From: Bordetella parapertussis
Lineage (GTDB): Bacteria > Bacteroidota > Bacteroidia > Chitinophagales > Chitinophagaceae
DNA length: 64,000 nt
Reading direction: 5' to 3'
Assembly (NCBI GenBank): GCA_943331005.2
Contig: CALQJX020000012.1
Coordinates: 61,051-125,050 of the forward strand
A model generated the notes under the pieces. The model saw only the letters and a list, made by a program, of their open reading frames with translations. It made no database searches and was not told the origin of the DNA. Both the position numbers and the translations under genes were made by a program. Numbering within the stretch: position 1 is the first letter of the stretch; the number at the start of each line of letters is the position of its first letter. Positions 8,949 through 19,526 of this stretch are shown here, piece after piece.

Positions 8949-9152
8949 ATGCTGAAATCAATATTCGCAACCATCATTTTGTTACTCACCACCGTATCGG
9001 CCGCTATGGCAGAGACCGAAATGGCTGATACTATGCGGTCTAATGGCAAAATATACGTTGTTGTTGTTGTATTAGCCACTATATTTGCGGGGATTTTTAC
9101 CTACCTGGTATATCTTGACCGCAAGATGAGCAGGCTTGAAAAAGATAAATAG
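8949..9152 (+). CDS. CcmD-like small membrane protein
   Basis: 67 residues: an N-terminal signal-like hydrophobic segment ending near AMAE, a short linker, one transmembrane helix (about residues 36-54, VVVVVLATIFAGIFTYLVYL) and a basic tail. Size, topology and position right after ccmC fit the Bacteroidota CcmD family, which helps release haem-loaded CcmE from CcmC in system I. Sequence identity in this family is low, so the call rests largely on context. Confidence 0.8.
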   Translation: MLKSIFATIILLLTTVSAAMAETEMADTMRSNGKIYVVVVVLATIFAGIFTYLVYLDRKMSRLEKDK

Positions 9153-9194
9153 ACTTTTAAAAAATAATTACTCACACACAAAAATCACAAAAAA

Positions 9195-10625
9195 GTGGAA
9201 AACACAAATGCGCAGGGAGCTCATTACAGCTTTTTCCAGGGTGTAGAACGCAACTTCGATAAAGCTGCCAAACACACCCGTTTCGAGCCGGGAATACTCC
9301 AACAGATCAAAGTATGTAATTCTGTATACAGCATGAAATTCCCTGTTCGCATAGGGGATTCTATCGAAGTGATAGAGGCTTATCGTGTGCAGCACTCTCA
9401 TCATAAACTGCCATGTAAAGGAGGTATCCGTTACAGCATGGATGTGAATCAGGATGAGGTTATGGCGCTTGCAGCACTTATGACTTACAAATGTGCTATC
9501 GTGAACGTGCCTTTCGGTGGTGCTAAAGGTGGTATCAAGATCAACCCAAAGAAATATTCAACGTTCGAACTCGAAAAGATCACCCGCCGTTATGCGAGTG
9601 AACTGGTGAAGAAGAACTTCATAGGCCCAGGCATCGACGTTCCTGCTCCTGACTACGGTACAGGCGGACGCGAAATGAGCTGGATAGTAGATACCTACGC
9701 TTCTCTGAAACCAGGTGAAGTGGATGCACTGGCATGTATCACCGGTAAACCTGTAACTCAGGGTGGTGTTCGTGGTCGTACAGAAGCTACAGGTCTTGGT
9801 GTATACTACGGTATCCGCGAGGTTTGTAACACTGCAGAAGACATGAAGAAGCTGGGTCTGCCATTGGGTATTGAAGGCAAGCGCGTTATTGTGCAGGGCC
9901 TTGGTAACGTGGGCTACCATGCTGCTAAATTCTTCTACGACAACGGTGCTATCATCGTGGGTCTGGCAGAATACGAAGGTGGTATCTATGATGAAAAAGG
10001 TCTGGATATCTATAAAGTAGTAGAATTCCGCAAGAGCACAGGTTCTATCCTGAACTACCCTGGTGCAACCAACATCAAAAACAGCTCAGAAACACTGGAA
10101 CAGCCTTGCGACATCCTGATACCAGCAGCTCTTGAGAACGTGATCAACGGCGGTAACGCTGCACGCATCCAGGCTAAAATAATTGGTGAAGGTGCAAATG
10201 GTCCTCTGACTCCGGATGCTGACGAAATACTGAACCAGAAAGGTGCTATTGTAGTTCCTGACATGTACCTGAATGCAGGTGGTGTTACTGTTTCTTACTT
10301 CGAGTGGTTGAAAAACCTGAGCCACGTTCGTTTCGGACGTATGGACAAACGCTTCAGTGAAAACCAGAACCATGGTATACTGAAAGCAGTAGAAGGTCTT
10401 ACCGGCAAAAGGGTAACAGACATAGAGCGCTCACAGCTGCTCCATGGCCCTGATGAAGTGGATCTGGTTTACTCTGGTCTTGAAGATACAATGATCGGTT
10501 CTTATCATGAGATCCGTGAAGCCCTGATGAGCCTTGATGGCAAAGTGGATATGCGTACAGCAGCATTCACAGTAGCTATCAACAAAGTGGGTGTATCTTA
10601 CGAAGAACTGGGTATCTTCCCATAG
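9195..10625 (+). CDS. Glutamate dehydrogenase (Glu/Leu/Phe/Val dehydrogenase family)
   Basis: A 476-residue NAD(P)-dependent glutamate dehydrogenase, interconverting glutamate with 2-oxoglutarate and ammonia in the cytoplasm. The N-terminal dimerisation domain contains [11 protein letters not shown] and PFGGAKGGI, which hold the substrate-binding and catalytic lysines, followed by [12 protein letters not shown]. The Rossmann domain has [12 protein letters not shown]. The start is GTG at 9195; no ATG lies close upstream. The cofactor preference is not certain from sequence. It lies 42 bases after the CcmD-like gene and may share its transcript, though the functions are unrelated. A strong terminator follows. 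Confidence 0.95.
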   Translation: MENTNAQGAHYSFFQGVERNFDKAAKHTRFEPGILQQIKVCNSVYSMKFPVRIGDSIEVIEAYRVQHSHHKLPCKGGIRYSMDVNQDEVMALAALMTYKCAIVNVPFGGAKGGIKINPKKYSTFELEKITRRYASELVKKNFIGPGIDVPAPDYGTGGREMSWIVDTYASLKPGEVDALACITGKPVTQGGVRGRTEATGLGVYYGIREVCNTAEDMKKLGLPLGIEGKRVIVQGLGNVGYHAAKFFYDNGAIIVGLAEYEGGIYDEKGLDIYKVVEFRKSTGSILNYPGATNIKNSSETLEQPCDILIPAALENVINGGNAARIQAKIIGEGANGPLTPDADEILNQKGAIVVPDMYLNAGGVTVSYFEWLKNLSHVRFGRMDKRFSENQNHGILKAVEGLTGKRVTDIERSQLLHGPDEVDLVYSGLEDTMIGSYHEIREALMSLDGKVDMRTAAFTVAINKVGVSYEELGIFP

Positions 10626-10689
10626 TAGGTAACTAACAACAGGAAGTTGATCGTTTAGTACAATGAACTGACTGATAATAATAATTGAA

Positions 10690-10725
10690 GCAAGGGCTGC
10701 CAAATGGCAGCCCTTGCTGTTTTGA
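10690..10725 (+). terminator. Rho-independent terminator after glutamate dehydrogenase
   Basis: A perfect 12-bp stem (GCAAGGGCTGCC/GGCAGCCCTTGC) with an AAAT loop, followed by TGTTTTG. Confidence 0.85.
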
Positions 10726-10840
10726 GTTAATGCTGTTATGGATGTCGTCTACAGGTAAAACCGCAAATACAGACAAATAAGCACAACTCCCGGTCATTTA
10801 TTCTGTACTATCTGCAGCTGCAAATGCAGCGATATACTGA

Positions 10841-10873
10841 CACAAAAAAATGCCTCGCAGTTACGAGGCATTT
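10841..10873 (-). terminator. Terminator of the SBBP-repeat gene
   Basis: Read on the minus strand, a 10-bp stem (AAATGCCTCG/CGAGGCATTT) is followed by a run of T. It sits just beyond the stop of the T9SS protein gene. Confidence 0.8.
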
Positions 10874-10896
10874 CTATATAAAGGATCTTAAAAGGA

Positions 10897-13800
10897 TTAC
10901 TTCTGAACGGTGAAGCGGATCGCTTTACCTGCACCATCAGCATTGATCTGTAACAGATAGATACCTGCTGCCAGATTGCCTGCTTCTATGTTGCTGTTCA
11001 GTTTACCGCCCTGCAGTTTTGCTGTATTACTGAGGATGACCTGACCCAGCGGATTCAGTACTGTGAGGGTTACTTCATTTACACCAAGACCAGAAAGATC
11101 GCCGGTGATGTGGAAACTACCTGAGTTAGGATTAGGGAAGAGATCCACATTTTGAAGCGCACCAACTATGTTATTTACCGCAGTATTAGGATGAGCAACG
11201 AGTTTGTTGCTGATCGCAAAATTGGAAGTAACACAAGCCATAGTAGAAGTAACAACAAGAGAAATGGTATCGAATGTGGTTACATTAAGCTTAGTGTAAG
11301 TAGCATTGGTTGCACCTCCAATATCAACACTGTTCAGCTGCCACTGGTAAGTAGCACCTGCACCTACATTGTATACTGCAGAAGTGAATACTATGCTATC
11401 GCCCGGATTTACGGAGATACCCGGATTGGCGAAGATATAAGCCAGCGGCTCGTTAGTGATCACGTTCATCTTGATCGTGTTGCTGTTTGCAGCAGCAGGG
11501 AACGGACACAAGGCATTGCTGGTGAGCACACAAGATATCATAGCACCGTCTGTAAGTGAAGCTGAAGACCAGCTACCGGTGATAGCGCCTACTACAGGAG
11601 CGGCACCATTCATCCACTGGAATGCAGGAGAAACACCACCATTTACGGCCATTGCTGTGAAGCTGACAGATGTACCACCACAAACAGTGTCGTTTGGCGC
11701 TACAGATATATTTACAGAAACAGGCGTATTTGGCGTAACAGTAACCGTAACTGTAGCTGCAGGAGAAGGACAACCATCTATAGTATCTACCACACTATAC
11801 ACACCGGCATTAGCAGCAGTAGCAGGCGTAACATCGGCAAACTGAGTGTTTGAAGTAAACCCTGCAGGGCCACTCCAGGAGTAAGAACCTGTTACTGTTG
11901 ACGCAGCAGTATCGGCATAGAGATATATGCTACCATTGTTACAGTTTAGGCTGCTTGCATATGCAACGGGAGCCGGAGGTATAACGCTGTTTACAAATAC
12001 GTTTGTTGTACCGACAACCGCAGGACAACCATTGTGCGTGAGGCTTACTGAGTACGTACCACCATTTGCCAGTGTGACAGCTGCAATAGATGGATTTGCT
12101 ATGGCTGATGTATATGCAGCAGGGCCGCTCCATGAATAAGTAGCAACTGCCCATGGTGCAGTAACACCCAGATTGATAGTACCACCTACACAAACAGGCG
12201 TATTTGAAGTAACTGTAGGCGCAGCGAGCGCGCTGATAACGGTGATGTTAACAAACTGGTCGGGCGAAGTAAACGCCGGGTTGCTGCTGAGAATGCGGAT
12301 TCGGTAACCTGTACCCAGCGCAGTAGTAGCAGGGATAACACAGTTTACGTTGCCTGATGCCGTAGCAGTAACAGTACCGATAGTAACCGGGAAAGCAAAA
12401 CTACCTGTGCTGTTTGACAACTGAACAGTAAATACATTGCCCGGCATGAATGCTGCACTTACCTGATAAGCAACCCTGAGCGGGCCACCGGCACAAACTA
12501 AAGTATCGGTAAACGGCTGAGTGATGAGCATGAAGGTATCAGGCCTGAATTTGGTAAGGAAACCATCGTAGGTACCGCCGCCATAGGCCAGCTGCGCACC
12601 GGTTGCAGTAGCAATGTTAGCCGTACTAGTGGTATGACCAGCTATGTGTATCTGTCCGCCGGCATCGCATGCTACGCCAAAAGCATAGTCATAAAGCGCA
12701 TCGCCGAAATAAGTACCCCACATTCTTTGTCCGAACTGAGTGAATTTGGCAGTAAAAGCATCGTAGTTGCCGGCAAGAGCAGGCTGCAGGCTGCCGGGAG
12801 TAGCAATGCCATTGGTGCTGAATGTAGCACCAGCAATTACCACATTACCCACCTGATCGAGGCATACACTTTCACCAAGGTCGATATCGGAACCACCATA
12901 GTAAGAACTCCATGCCAGCGCACCACCGCCACGATAGTAAGCAACGAATGCATCCTGACTGCCACCACCATAAGCAGCCTGATGAGCGTTGGCTGTTGAC
13001 ACACCAGATGTGCTGGTTGTATACCCTACCAGAGCTATAGTACCTGTAGTAGTGTTGCAAACCACTTCGTTGCCCTGCTCTGTTGCATTGCCGCCAAAGT
13101 AAGTGCCCCACAGACGGGTTGTACCTGTGTTATTCAATTTGCCGAGGAATGCATCTGAGCCACCGTTGAGGCTGGTCTGCTGTGCACCTGCGGTTGCAAT
13201 GTTCACAATACTGTTTGTCTGACCGGTAACGATCACGTTGCCGCCAGAAGCGTCTGTAGTGATGCCAGAACCTTCGTCAACACCTGTACCACCATAGTAG
13301 GTAGAGAAGCTGTTGGCACCTGAACCACCATTGAACCTGGCCACAAAGGCATCTACAGAACCGCTGAGGCCTGTCTGGAACACACCTGCAGAAGCGATGA
13401 GCGAAGCACTTTCTGTGCGACCTGTAACATAAACGTTATTGGCAGCACCATCGTGCGTAATGCCATAGATATAGTCGTTGCCGGTACCACCATAGTAGGT
13501 GCTCCATGTGCGTGTACCATTATTGTTGAAAGCGAATATGAAGCCGTCTACGAGCCCGTTATTGGTAGTGTGGTATGCACCACCGGTAGAAAGACCGGTA
13601 GAACCCTGCGTGAAACCACCCAGGTAAATGTTGGCACCAGTGGCATCCATAGCGATACAAGTGCCACGGTCGTTGCCTGCACCACCGAAGTAAGTAGTGA
13701 ACTGACGAACACCGGTAGCATTGTATTTAGTAACGAAGGCATCGAAACCACCGTTGAAGGTGATATCGAATGGTGTACCGGTACCGGTAAGACCTACTGT

Positions 13801-14622
13801 TGTAGATGATGAGTAACCGCCGATATATGCATTGCCACCCGGACTAACACGCACACAGGTTGCCACATCTTCGTTGGCACCACCGAAGTAAGTACTCCAG
13901 AGAATGTAAGGATCTATGGTAAGCGGTCCATTGCATTTGCCGGTCTCGAAACTCACAACATTGCCGTTGAGTTTGAAGTTGGCTGCTACCTGCCTGCCGG
14001 TAAGGCTTTCGTAGGCATAAGGTTTCTTTTCCTGAATGCTACCCATGGGTGTAGTAGCTGCAATACCACCATCTGCCGACAGGCTGAGCGCTGTAGCGCC
14101 GCCATACTGCAGTTTGATGAGGCTTGCATCGGCACCGGGGCGCACGACAAAGTCATACTCTACATTGTCGCCGTTCAGATACAATACCCAATCTATACCA
14201 GGATACACTTCTTTGTAAGTGATCTTGCTGAAGGTATGAGCAGTAATGCCTGCGGGACGTGCAGATGAGTAATAGTTCTCGAAATATTCCTGCTCGCCAG
14301 ATGCTACTACTTTGGCGTTCTTGTTGGCGCCAAGCAGGGTCACATCCATGCGGTAGGTATGCATCTCAGGCAGCTGGCCGTTATTGCCGGTCACTTTCCT
14401 GAACTGGTAGTGCATTTGTCCGTTGCCTATATAGAGGTTCATGCCTGCAGTAGAGAGTGCAAATTGCACATCACTGCGGTCGAGCTGACCTTTGTTCTCA
14501 ACAAAACATAAGGGCTTAGGGATACCCTGGCCTGCAGATGGAACTGCATTCTTAGCCATGACATTCATGGACAGGAAACAACTCAATGCCAGGAAGGCAC
14601 GCTTTGTACCATTCAAATACAT
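10897..14622 (-). CDS. SBBP-repeat surface protein with T9SS sorting domain
   Basis: A 1241-residue secreted protein. A signal peptide ends near NVMA (residue 23). Residues about 35-230 form the N-terminal domain starting FVENKGQLDRSDVQF that commonly precedes SBBP repeats. Residues about 240-690 hold eight or so SBBP beta-propeller-like repeats of about 52-56 residues, each with WSTYFGG or TYYGG and GND/VDEG signatures. About 700-1150 contains PKD/Ig-like modules rich in Thr, Ser and Val. The last 75 residues (LFPNPNSGSFHI...AGIYLLQI...FTVQK) are a type A sorting domain recognised by the type IX secretion machinery. It probably acts at the cell surface as an adhesin or matrix protein, which is inference. 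Monocistronic. Confidence 0.92.
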   Translation of the reverse strand: MYLNGTKRAFLALSCFLSMNVMAKNAVPSAGQGIPKPLCFVENKGQLDRSDVQFALSTAGMNLYIGNGQMHYQFRKVTGNNGQLPEMHTYRMDVTLLGANKNAKVVASGEQEYFENYYSSARPAGITAHTFSKITYKEVYPGIDWVLYLNGDNVEYDFVVRPGADASLIKLQYGGATALSLSADGGIAATTPMGSIQEKKPYAYESLTGRQVAANFKLNGNVVSFETGKCNGPLTIDPYILWSTYFGGANEDVATCVRVSPGGNAYIGGYSSSTTVGLTGTGTPFDITFNGGFDAFVTKYNATGVRQFTTYFGGAGNDRGTCIAMDATGANIYLGGFTQGSTGLSTGGAYHTTNNGLVDGFIFAFNNNGTRTWSTYYGGTGNDYIYGITHDGAANNVYVTGRTESASLIASAGVFQTGLSGSVDAFVARFNGGSGANSFSTYYGGTGVDEGSGITTDASGGNVIVTGQTNSIVNIATAGAQQTSLNGGSDAFLGKLNNTGTTRLWGTYFGGNATEQGNEVVCNTTTGTIALVGYTTSTSGVSTANAHQAAYGGGSQDAFVAYYRGGGALAWSSYYGGSDIDLGESVCLDQVGNVVIAGATFSTNGIATPGSLQPALAGNYDAFTAKFTQFGQRMWGTYFGDALYDYAFGVACDAGGQIHIAGHTTSTANIATATGAQLAYGGGTYDGFLTKFRPDTFMLITQPFTDTLVCAGGPLRVAYQVSAAFMPGNVFTVQLSNSTGSFAFPVTIGTVTATASGNVNCVIPATTALGTGYRIRILSSNPAFTSPDQFVNITVISALAAPTVTSNTPVCVGGTINLGVTAPWAVATYSWSGPAAYTSAIANPSIAAVTLANGGTYSVSLTHNGCPAVVGTTNVFVNSVIPPAPVAYASSLNCNNGSIYLYADTAASTVTGSYSWSGPAGFTSNTQFADVTPATAANAGVYSVVDTIDGCPSPAATVTVTVTPNTPVSVNISVAPNDTVCGGTSVSFTAMAVNGGVSPAFQWMNGAAPVVGAITGSWSSASLTDGAMISCVLTSNALCPFPAAANSNTIKMNVITNEPLAYIFANPGISVNPGDSIVFTSAVYNVGAGATYQWQLNSVDIGGATNATYTKLNVTTFDTISLVVTSTMACVTSNFAISNKLVAHPNTAVNNIVGALQNVDLFPNPNSGSFHITGDLSGLGVNEVTLTVLNPLGQVILSNTAKLQGGKLNSNIEAGNLAAGIYLLQINADGAGKAIRFTVQK

Positions 14623-14748
14623 ATAATAGTATTTTGTTAGTTAAATTATAGACTGCAATATAGGAAATATATTTCGCAAAAGGAACCACGCCGACAACGT
14701 GGTAGAAATAGCATAAAAAAGGTGAGCAAGAGCGGCTTTTGCAGGGTT

Positions 14749-15315
14749 TTAGGGCGTGTGCCGGGAGGCAGGTGTGAGGAGGGAGTAAATAGCAGAGTCT
14801 GAGAAATGACCATTGTTGTAGTAGTTCTCGCGGAAATAGGCTTCCCTGATGAAGCCATGGCGCTCCAGCAGCAATTTTGAGGGGGTGTTTTCGGGGTTGA
14901 TGTTGGCCTCCAGCGAGTGCAGCTTTATATCAGAAAATGCATAGTTGACCACCGCTGTAATAGCCTCGCTCATAATACCCTTTCCCTGATGCTCTGAGAT
15001 CAGCACGTATCCGAGCTCTCCCCTGTGATGCGCTTTGTCTATGCGCCATACAGCGATAGTACCAATGATGCGCTCCTCATTTTTCAAAGTGATGCCCCAG
15101 TTGATGCTTGTATTGGTATCAATATTATCATTCACCATGCGGATAAAAGCAGTGGCCTCATCGAGAGAGGCGCAGGGAGCGCGGTCTAAATACTTGATGA
15201 GCGCCGGGTCGGAGCGCTGGTGCAGTATTTCGGGAGCATCGGCAACACTAAGTTTGCGCAGCACCAGCCTTTCGGTGGTGAGTACGGGAAACGGATCGAA
15301 ATTGAGTGTTATCAT
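14749..15315 (-). CDS. GNAT family N-acetyltransferase, RimJ/RimL-like
   Basis: A 188-residue acyl-CoA N-acetyltransferase of the RimJ/RimL type. It starts LTTERLVLRKLSVADAPEI and has the acetyl-CoA pyrophosphate loop as EHQGKGIMSEA, followed by ANINPENTPSKLLLERHGF, the usual last strand and helix. The ATG at 15315 (MITLNFDPF) is chosen; the longer frame overlaps the end of uvrA and is basic. It lies 14 bases after uvrA on the same strand and is likely co-transcribed. The target could be a ribosomal protein N-terminus, an antibiotic or a small metabolite. Confidence 0.88.
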   Translation of the reverse strand: MITLNFDPFPVLTTERLVLRKLSVADAPEILHQRSDPALIKYLDRAPCASLDEATAFIRMVNDNIDTNTSINWGITLKNEERIIGTIAVWRIDKAHHRGELGYVLISEHQGKGIMSEAITAVVNYAFSDIKLHSLEANINPENTPSKLLLERHGFIREAYFRENYYNNGHFSDSAIYSLLTPASRHTP

Positions 15316-15329
15316 GGTAGGTGTGGTGT

Positions 15330-18215
15330 TTACAGATATTTGCCTGTATAGCTTTCTTTTACTTTTTTCAGTCCTTCGGGTGGGCCCGCATAGAGCAGGT
15401 TGCCGCCGCCTATACCTCCTTCCGGGCCTATGTCCAGCACGTAGTCGGCACATTTTATCACATCGGTATTATGCTCTACTACTATTATGGAATGCCCCTG
15501 TTCTATGAGCGCATCAAAAGACTGCAAGAGCTTTTTGATATCGTGCATGTGCAGGCCTGTAGTGGGTTCGTCGAATATAAAGAGTACTTTCTCTTTTGCC
15601 CTTCCGCGCCCCAGGAAGGAGGCCAGTTTCACACGTTGTGCCTCTCCACCGCTGAGAGTATCGCTGCTCTGTCCCAGTTTTATGTAGCCAAGTCCCACAT
15701 CGCTGAGGGGCTGCAGTGCGGAAGCCAGTTTTTTCTCTGCTGCAAAAAATGCAATTGCCTGATCCACGCTCATTTCCAGCACATCATATACGCTCTTGGT
15801 CTGGTAGGTTACTTCCAGTACTTCATCCTTAAATCGTTTGCCCTTGCAGGATTCGCAAAGCAGGTGCACATCGGCAAGGAACTGCATTTCCACCACTACT
15901 TCTCCTTCGCCCTTGCAGGTATCGCAGCGGCCGCCATCTGTGTTGAAGGAGAAGTGTTTCTCTTCAAAACCACGCATTTTAGAAAGTGGCTGTTTGGCAT
16001 ACAACTTCCTTATTTCGTCATACGCTTTTATGTAGGTAACCGGATTGCTGCGCGATGACTTACCGATAGGGTTCTGGTCTACCTGCTCTACCTGAGAAAA
16101 ATTGTTCAGGTCGCCGGTAAGGCTTTTGAAAGCGCCGGGCCTGTCGCTGCCCTCGCCAAAGTGCTTCAGCAAAGCCGGGTATAATGTTTGTTTGATGAGG
16201 GTGGTCTTGCCACTTCCGCTCACGCCTGTGACCACACACAGCACATTCAGCGGCACATCCACATCGATATTTTTCAGGTTGTGCTGGGTGCAACCCTGCA
16301 AATGCAGCCACCCTATAGGTTTGCGGCGAATTGCCGGTGGCACTATGCGCAGTTCGCCACTAAGGTATTTACCTGTCAGGCTGTCTTTGTGTGCTATCAG
16401 TTCTTTATAGGTGCCTGCAGCCACTACTTCGCCACCCAGGTGACTTGCCAGCGGCCCCATGTCTATGATGTAATCAGCCTCGCGCATCATCATATCATCG
16501 TGCTCTACCACTACTACAGTGTTGCCCAGATCGCGCAGCGACTTCAATACATTGATGAGTCTTTCTGTATCTCTGCTGTGGAGCCCTATACTCGGCTCAT
16601 CCAGTATGTAGAGAGAGTCGGTAAGATTGCTGCCCAGGAATTTAGTTAATTGTATGCGCTGGCTCTCACCACCCGAAAGCGTATTGGCCAGCCTGCTTAG
16701 TGTGAGATATCCAAGACCCACATCGAGCAGGGTCTTCATGCGCTGGTTTACCTCTATCAGTATACGCTTGGCTATAGTGGCATCATGCGCATTCAGTTTC
16801 AGGTTCTGCAGCCAGTCATAGAGCTGGTCTGTAGGGCGGAACATAAGATCTGCAATAGTTGCGCCAGCTACCTTTACATAGAGCGCTTCTTTGCGTAGCC
16901 TTGCGCCCTTGCAATCGGGGCAGGCTGTGCGGCCGCGGTAGCGTGCCTGCATGACCCTGTACTGCACTTTGTAGAGGTTCTGCTCTACCATAGCAAAGAA
17001 GTCATTGATGCCGCTCACATCCTTATTGCCATTCCAAAGCAATTCTGTTTCTTTTTCAGATAAATCAATGATCGGTTTGTGTATCGGGAAGTCATACTTC
17101 GATGCTCTGCGCATGAAATCCTGCTGCCATTCGCTCATCTTCTCTCCACGCCAGCAGGCCACAGCAGCCTCATATACACTCAGCGACCTATCCGGTATCA
17201 CCAGTGCGTCGTCTATGCCTAATACCTGTCCGTAACCTTCGCACTTGGGGCAGGCACCATAGGGATTGTTGAAGGAGAACATATTGGGCGTGGGCTCATC
17301 AAAGAGCATACCGTCGGCCTCAAAACGATTATTGAAGGTATGTATCTCCTTGCCGTTCACTTCCACATGGCATTCGCCCTCACTTTCGTAGAATGCGGTT
17401 TGTATACTATCTGCAAGACGATGCAGGTCGTCTTCGTCGAAATTTTCTTTTACAACTATACGGTCTATCAGGAGGTTCACTGTATTCTTGCCTGTGCTTA
17501 CTATACCTGCAAGTACATCTTCTATACGTATCGGTTTTTCGTCGAGCTTGGGTACATAGATACGGCTGAAACCCTTCTGCATCAGTATGTTCAGCTCTTC
17601 TTCCAGTGTGCGTTTGTAGCGCAGCACCAGCGGCACTATGAACTGTACTTTGGCGCCTACGGGTAGTTCTTTCACAAACTCCACCACATCTGTAACGGTA
17701 TCTTTTTTCACCTCTCTGCCACTTACCGGCGAATAGGTCTTGCCTGCTCTGGCAAACAGCAATCGCAGATAATCGTAGATCTCCGTCATGCTGCCCACAG
17801 TGCTGCGAGGGGTGCGTGTAGTTACTTTCTGTTCTATGGCAATAGCCGGACAAATACCCCTGATATAGTCTACATCGGGTTTATCCATACGCATCAGGAA
17901 CTGGCGTGCATAGGAACTTAGACTTTCGGCATACCTGCGCTGCCCTTCGGCAAACAAGGTATCCATCGTCAGCGAAGATTTTCCGCTGCCGCTCACGCCG
18001 GTAACCACTACCAGCTTGTTGCGGGGAATGGACACATCCACATTCTTCAGATTGTGCATGCGTGCCCCCTTTATGAAGATAGCATCGCTGCTGTCTGCAG
18101 CGGCTGATGTCTCTTCCTCTGCAATTACGGTAACTGCTGCCTTCTTTGTTGCTGTCTTCCTGCGCTCCTTGTCGGTTGCCGGTGCGGCAACTTTCTTTTC
18201 TTTCTTTTCTGCCAT
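15330..18215 (-). CDS. uvrA: Excinuclease ABC subunit A
   Basis: A 961-residue UvrA, the damage-recognition ATPase of nucleotide excision repair. It has two ABC modules: Walker [14 protein letters not shown] and [13 protein letters not shown], signature loops [11 protein letters not shown] and [11 protein letters not shown], and zinc-binding CPDCKG and CDTCKG...CESCKG motifs. The conserved body begins near [13 protein letters not shown], preceded by about 45 residues rich in Lys, Ala and Glu that canonical UvrA lacks. The ATG at 18215 is taken; a GTG two codons upstream is possible. A TAAATTTG promoter lies 44 bases upstream. The acetyltransferase gene follows in the same operon. Confidence 0.97.
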   Translation of the reverse strand: MAEKKEKKVAAPATDKERRKTATKKAAVTVIAEEETSAAADSSDAIFIKGARMHNLKNVDVSIPRNKLVVVTGVSGSGKSSLTMDTLFAEGQRRYAESLSSYARQFLMRMDKPDVDYIRGICPAIAIEQKVTTRTPRSTVGSMTEIYDYLRLLFARAGKTYSPVSGREVKKDTVTDVVEFVKELPVGAKVQFIVPLVLRYKRTLEEELNILMQKGFSRIYVPKLDEKPIRIEDVLAGIVSTGKNTVNLLIDRIVVKENFDEDDLHRLADSIQTAFYESEGECHVEVNGKEIHTFNNRFEADGMLFDEPTPNMFSFNNPYGACPKCEGYGQVLGIDDALVIPDRSLSVYEAAVACWRGEKMSEWQQDFMRRASKYDFPIHKPIIDLSEKETELLWNGNKDVSGINDFFAMVEQNLYKVQYRVMQARYRGRTACPDCKGARLRKEALYVKVAGATIADLMFRPTDQLYDWLQNLKLNAHDATIAKRILIEVNQRMKTLLDVGLGYLTLSRLANTLSGGESQRIQLTKFLGSNLTDSLYILDEPSIGLHSRDTERLINVLKSLRDLGNTVVVVEHDDMMMREADYIIDMGPLASHLGGEVVAAGTYKELIAHKDSLTGKYLSGELRIVPPAIRRKPIGWLHLQGCTQHNLKNIDVDVPLNVLCVVTGVSGSGKTTLIKQTLYPALLKHFGEGSDRPGAFKSLTGDLNNFSQVEQVDQNPIGKSSRSNPVTYIKAYDEIRKLYAKQPLSKMRGFEEKHFSFNTDGGRCDTCKGEGEVVVEMQFLADVHLLCESCKGKRFKDEVLEVTYQTKSVYDVLEMSVDQAIAFFAAEKKLASALQPLSDVGLGYIKLGQSSDTLSGGEAQRVKLASFLGRGRAKEKVLFIFDEPTTGLHMHDIKKLLQSFDALIEQGHSIIVVEHNTDVIKCADYVLDIGPEGGIGGGNLLYAGPPEGLKKVKESYTGKYL

Positions 18216-18258
18216 ATACACTTCGTACCATACATGCAGCGGCAGGCATGGTATGTTA

Positions 18259-18266
18259 CAAATTTA
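18259..18266 (-). promoter_or_regulatory. -7 promoter element (TAAATTTG) of uvrA
   Basis: An exact TAnnTTTG match on the minus strand, 43 bases before the uvrA ATG. The leader contains an imperfect CATACCATGC/GCATGTATGG dyad (about 18230-18256) of unknown role. Confidence 0.5.
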
Positions 18267-18325
18267 GGGGGATTAGCCCGATTATTCTCGATAGGAGTAT
18301 CGGGAGGGTTGTCAATTTTTACCGT

Positions 18326-18333
18326 TACATTTG
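18326..18333 (+). promoter_or_regulatory. -7 promoter element (TACATTTG) of the lipoprotein gene
   Basis: An exact TAnnTTTG match, 17 bases before the ATG at 18351. Confidence 0.5.
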
Positions 18334-18350
18334 TAGTAAATACAAATAAT

Positions 18351-19208
18351 ATGAAAGCATTGTCTATTGCTGTGTTCACAGCCCTTTCTGTTGCCACTCT
18401 TTCTTCCTGCGGCGAAGGTGGTGGTAATGCCGAAAAAACAGCTGCGGCTGATACGGCTGCTGCTCCTGCCGCGCGCGTAATGCCGACTTTGGCTGCGTTT
18501 TCTGCCTCTCCGGAATTTAAAGATGCCAAACTAACCATGGCAGGTGTGAAGGCCGAAAAAGTTGGTAATGATTCTGTAAAGGTCACTTTCAACTTTGACG
18601 TAAAGAACTATGAATTGAAAATGCAGACCACCGATAACGGCACTAAACTCTGCAACAATTCTGCACAGGGTCAGCATATTCACTTTATTCTCGACAATCA
18701 GCCATATAAGGCACTATACGAACCTAAGAATGAGGTAACAATGGCAAAGGGTACAGAACACTATCTGATGGCTTTCCTTTCCAGGTCTTATCATGAGTCT
18801 GTAAAGAGTCCGGGTGCTGCAATGGTATACCATTTCCGCATTAATGATGCCGGCAAAGCGGAAAAAATGGATGAGCCTAAAACACCAATGGTATTCTATA
18901 GCCGTCCTAAGGGTGACTACCTGAGCAAGGATACAGCCAATGTGCTGCTGGACTACTATGTATGGAATTGCGATCTGGCAGCAGATGGCTACAAAATAGC
19001 CGCTACAATGCTTTCGGAGAAAGGAGGCATGACCGACACTACCAAATTCACACTGGACAAGTGGGAGCCTAAATTCATCAACAACCTGCCACTGGGCAAG
19101 AATAAGGTAATGCTGAACCTAATAGATAAAGATGGCAAACAGGTAGAAGGCCCATGTACCTCTGTGGCAAGGGAATTCAATCTGTCGGCGCAGGAGCCTA
19201 TGAAATAA
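18351..19208 (+). CDS. Lipoprotein of unknown function
   Basis: A 285-residue predicted lipoprotein: the signal peptide ends in the lipobox LSSC (Cys20), followed by a low-complexity Gly/Ala/Glu linker and a globular domain. The domain has QGQHIHFILDNQPY and KGTEHYLMAFLSRSYHESVK, then YYVWNCDLAADGYKIAATM, suggesting a beta-sandwich. It is presumably anchored in the outer or inner membrane facing the periplasm. I do not recognise a function. The ATG at 18351 is favoured over the 39-codon upstream extension because it begins a clean lipoprotein signal and has a -7 motif 17 bases before it. Confidence 0.85.
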   Translation: MKALSIAVFTALSVATLSSCGEGGGNAEKTAAADTAAAPAARVMPTLAAFSASPEFKDAKLTMAGVKAEKVGNDSVKVTFNFDVKNYELKMQTTDNGTKLCNNSAQGQHIHFILDNQPYKALYEPKNEVTMAKGTEHYLMAFLSRSYHESVKSPGAAMVYHFRINDAGKAEKMDEPKTPMVFYSRPKGDYLSKDTANVLLDYYVWNCDLAADGYKIAATMLSEKGGMTDTTKFTLDKWEPKFINNLPLGKNKVMLNLIDKDGKQVEGPCTSVAREFNLSAQEPMK

Positions 19209-19210
19209 TA

Positions 19211-19438
19211 TTAGTAAGTAACCTTACAGATAGGAACTATGCCATTTGGGTTGTCTTTCAGCTCCAGCTGGTAATCGTTACAGATCTTCTGGGCGTTGTT
19301 ATTGGGCATGAAACCGATCCATTTTTGTTTGGTAGTGCCATCGCTCAGTTTGCAGCTGCAGTTATAATCCCTTTTCTCGCAAGATGTGAAAAGCAAGGTT
19401 GCAGTTAGCAGTAGTGCAGCAGAGATCAGTTGTTTCAT
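19211..19438 (-). CDS. Small Cys-rich lipoprotein
   Basis: 75 residues. The signal peptide ends in the lipobox LFTSC (Cys20), and the mature part carries four further cysteines (NCSCK, QKICND, VPICK), probably forming two disulfides in the periplasm. It is convergent with the preceding lipoprotein gene, with only two bases between the stops. No function is recognised. The size and clean lipobox support a real gene. Confidence 0.75.
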   Translation of the reverse strand: MKQLISAALLLTATLLFTSCEKRDYNCSCKLSDGTTKQKWIGFMPNNNAQKICNDYQLELKDNPNGIVPICKVTY

Positions 19439-19526
19439 AGTTATAATATTTTGTCTTACTTAATACAAAGTAAGTTCATTTTTCTGAATTGCGAAAATAG
19501 CTATCGGAATAAGCAAGTGTAAGCGG

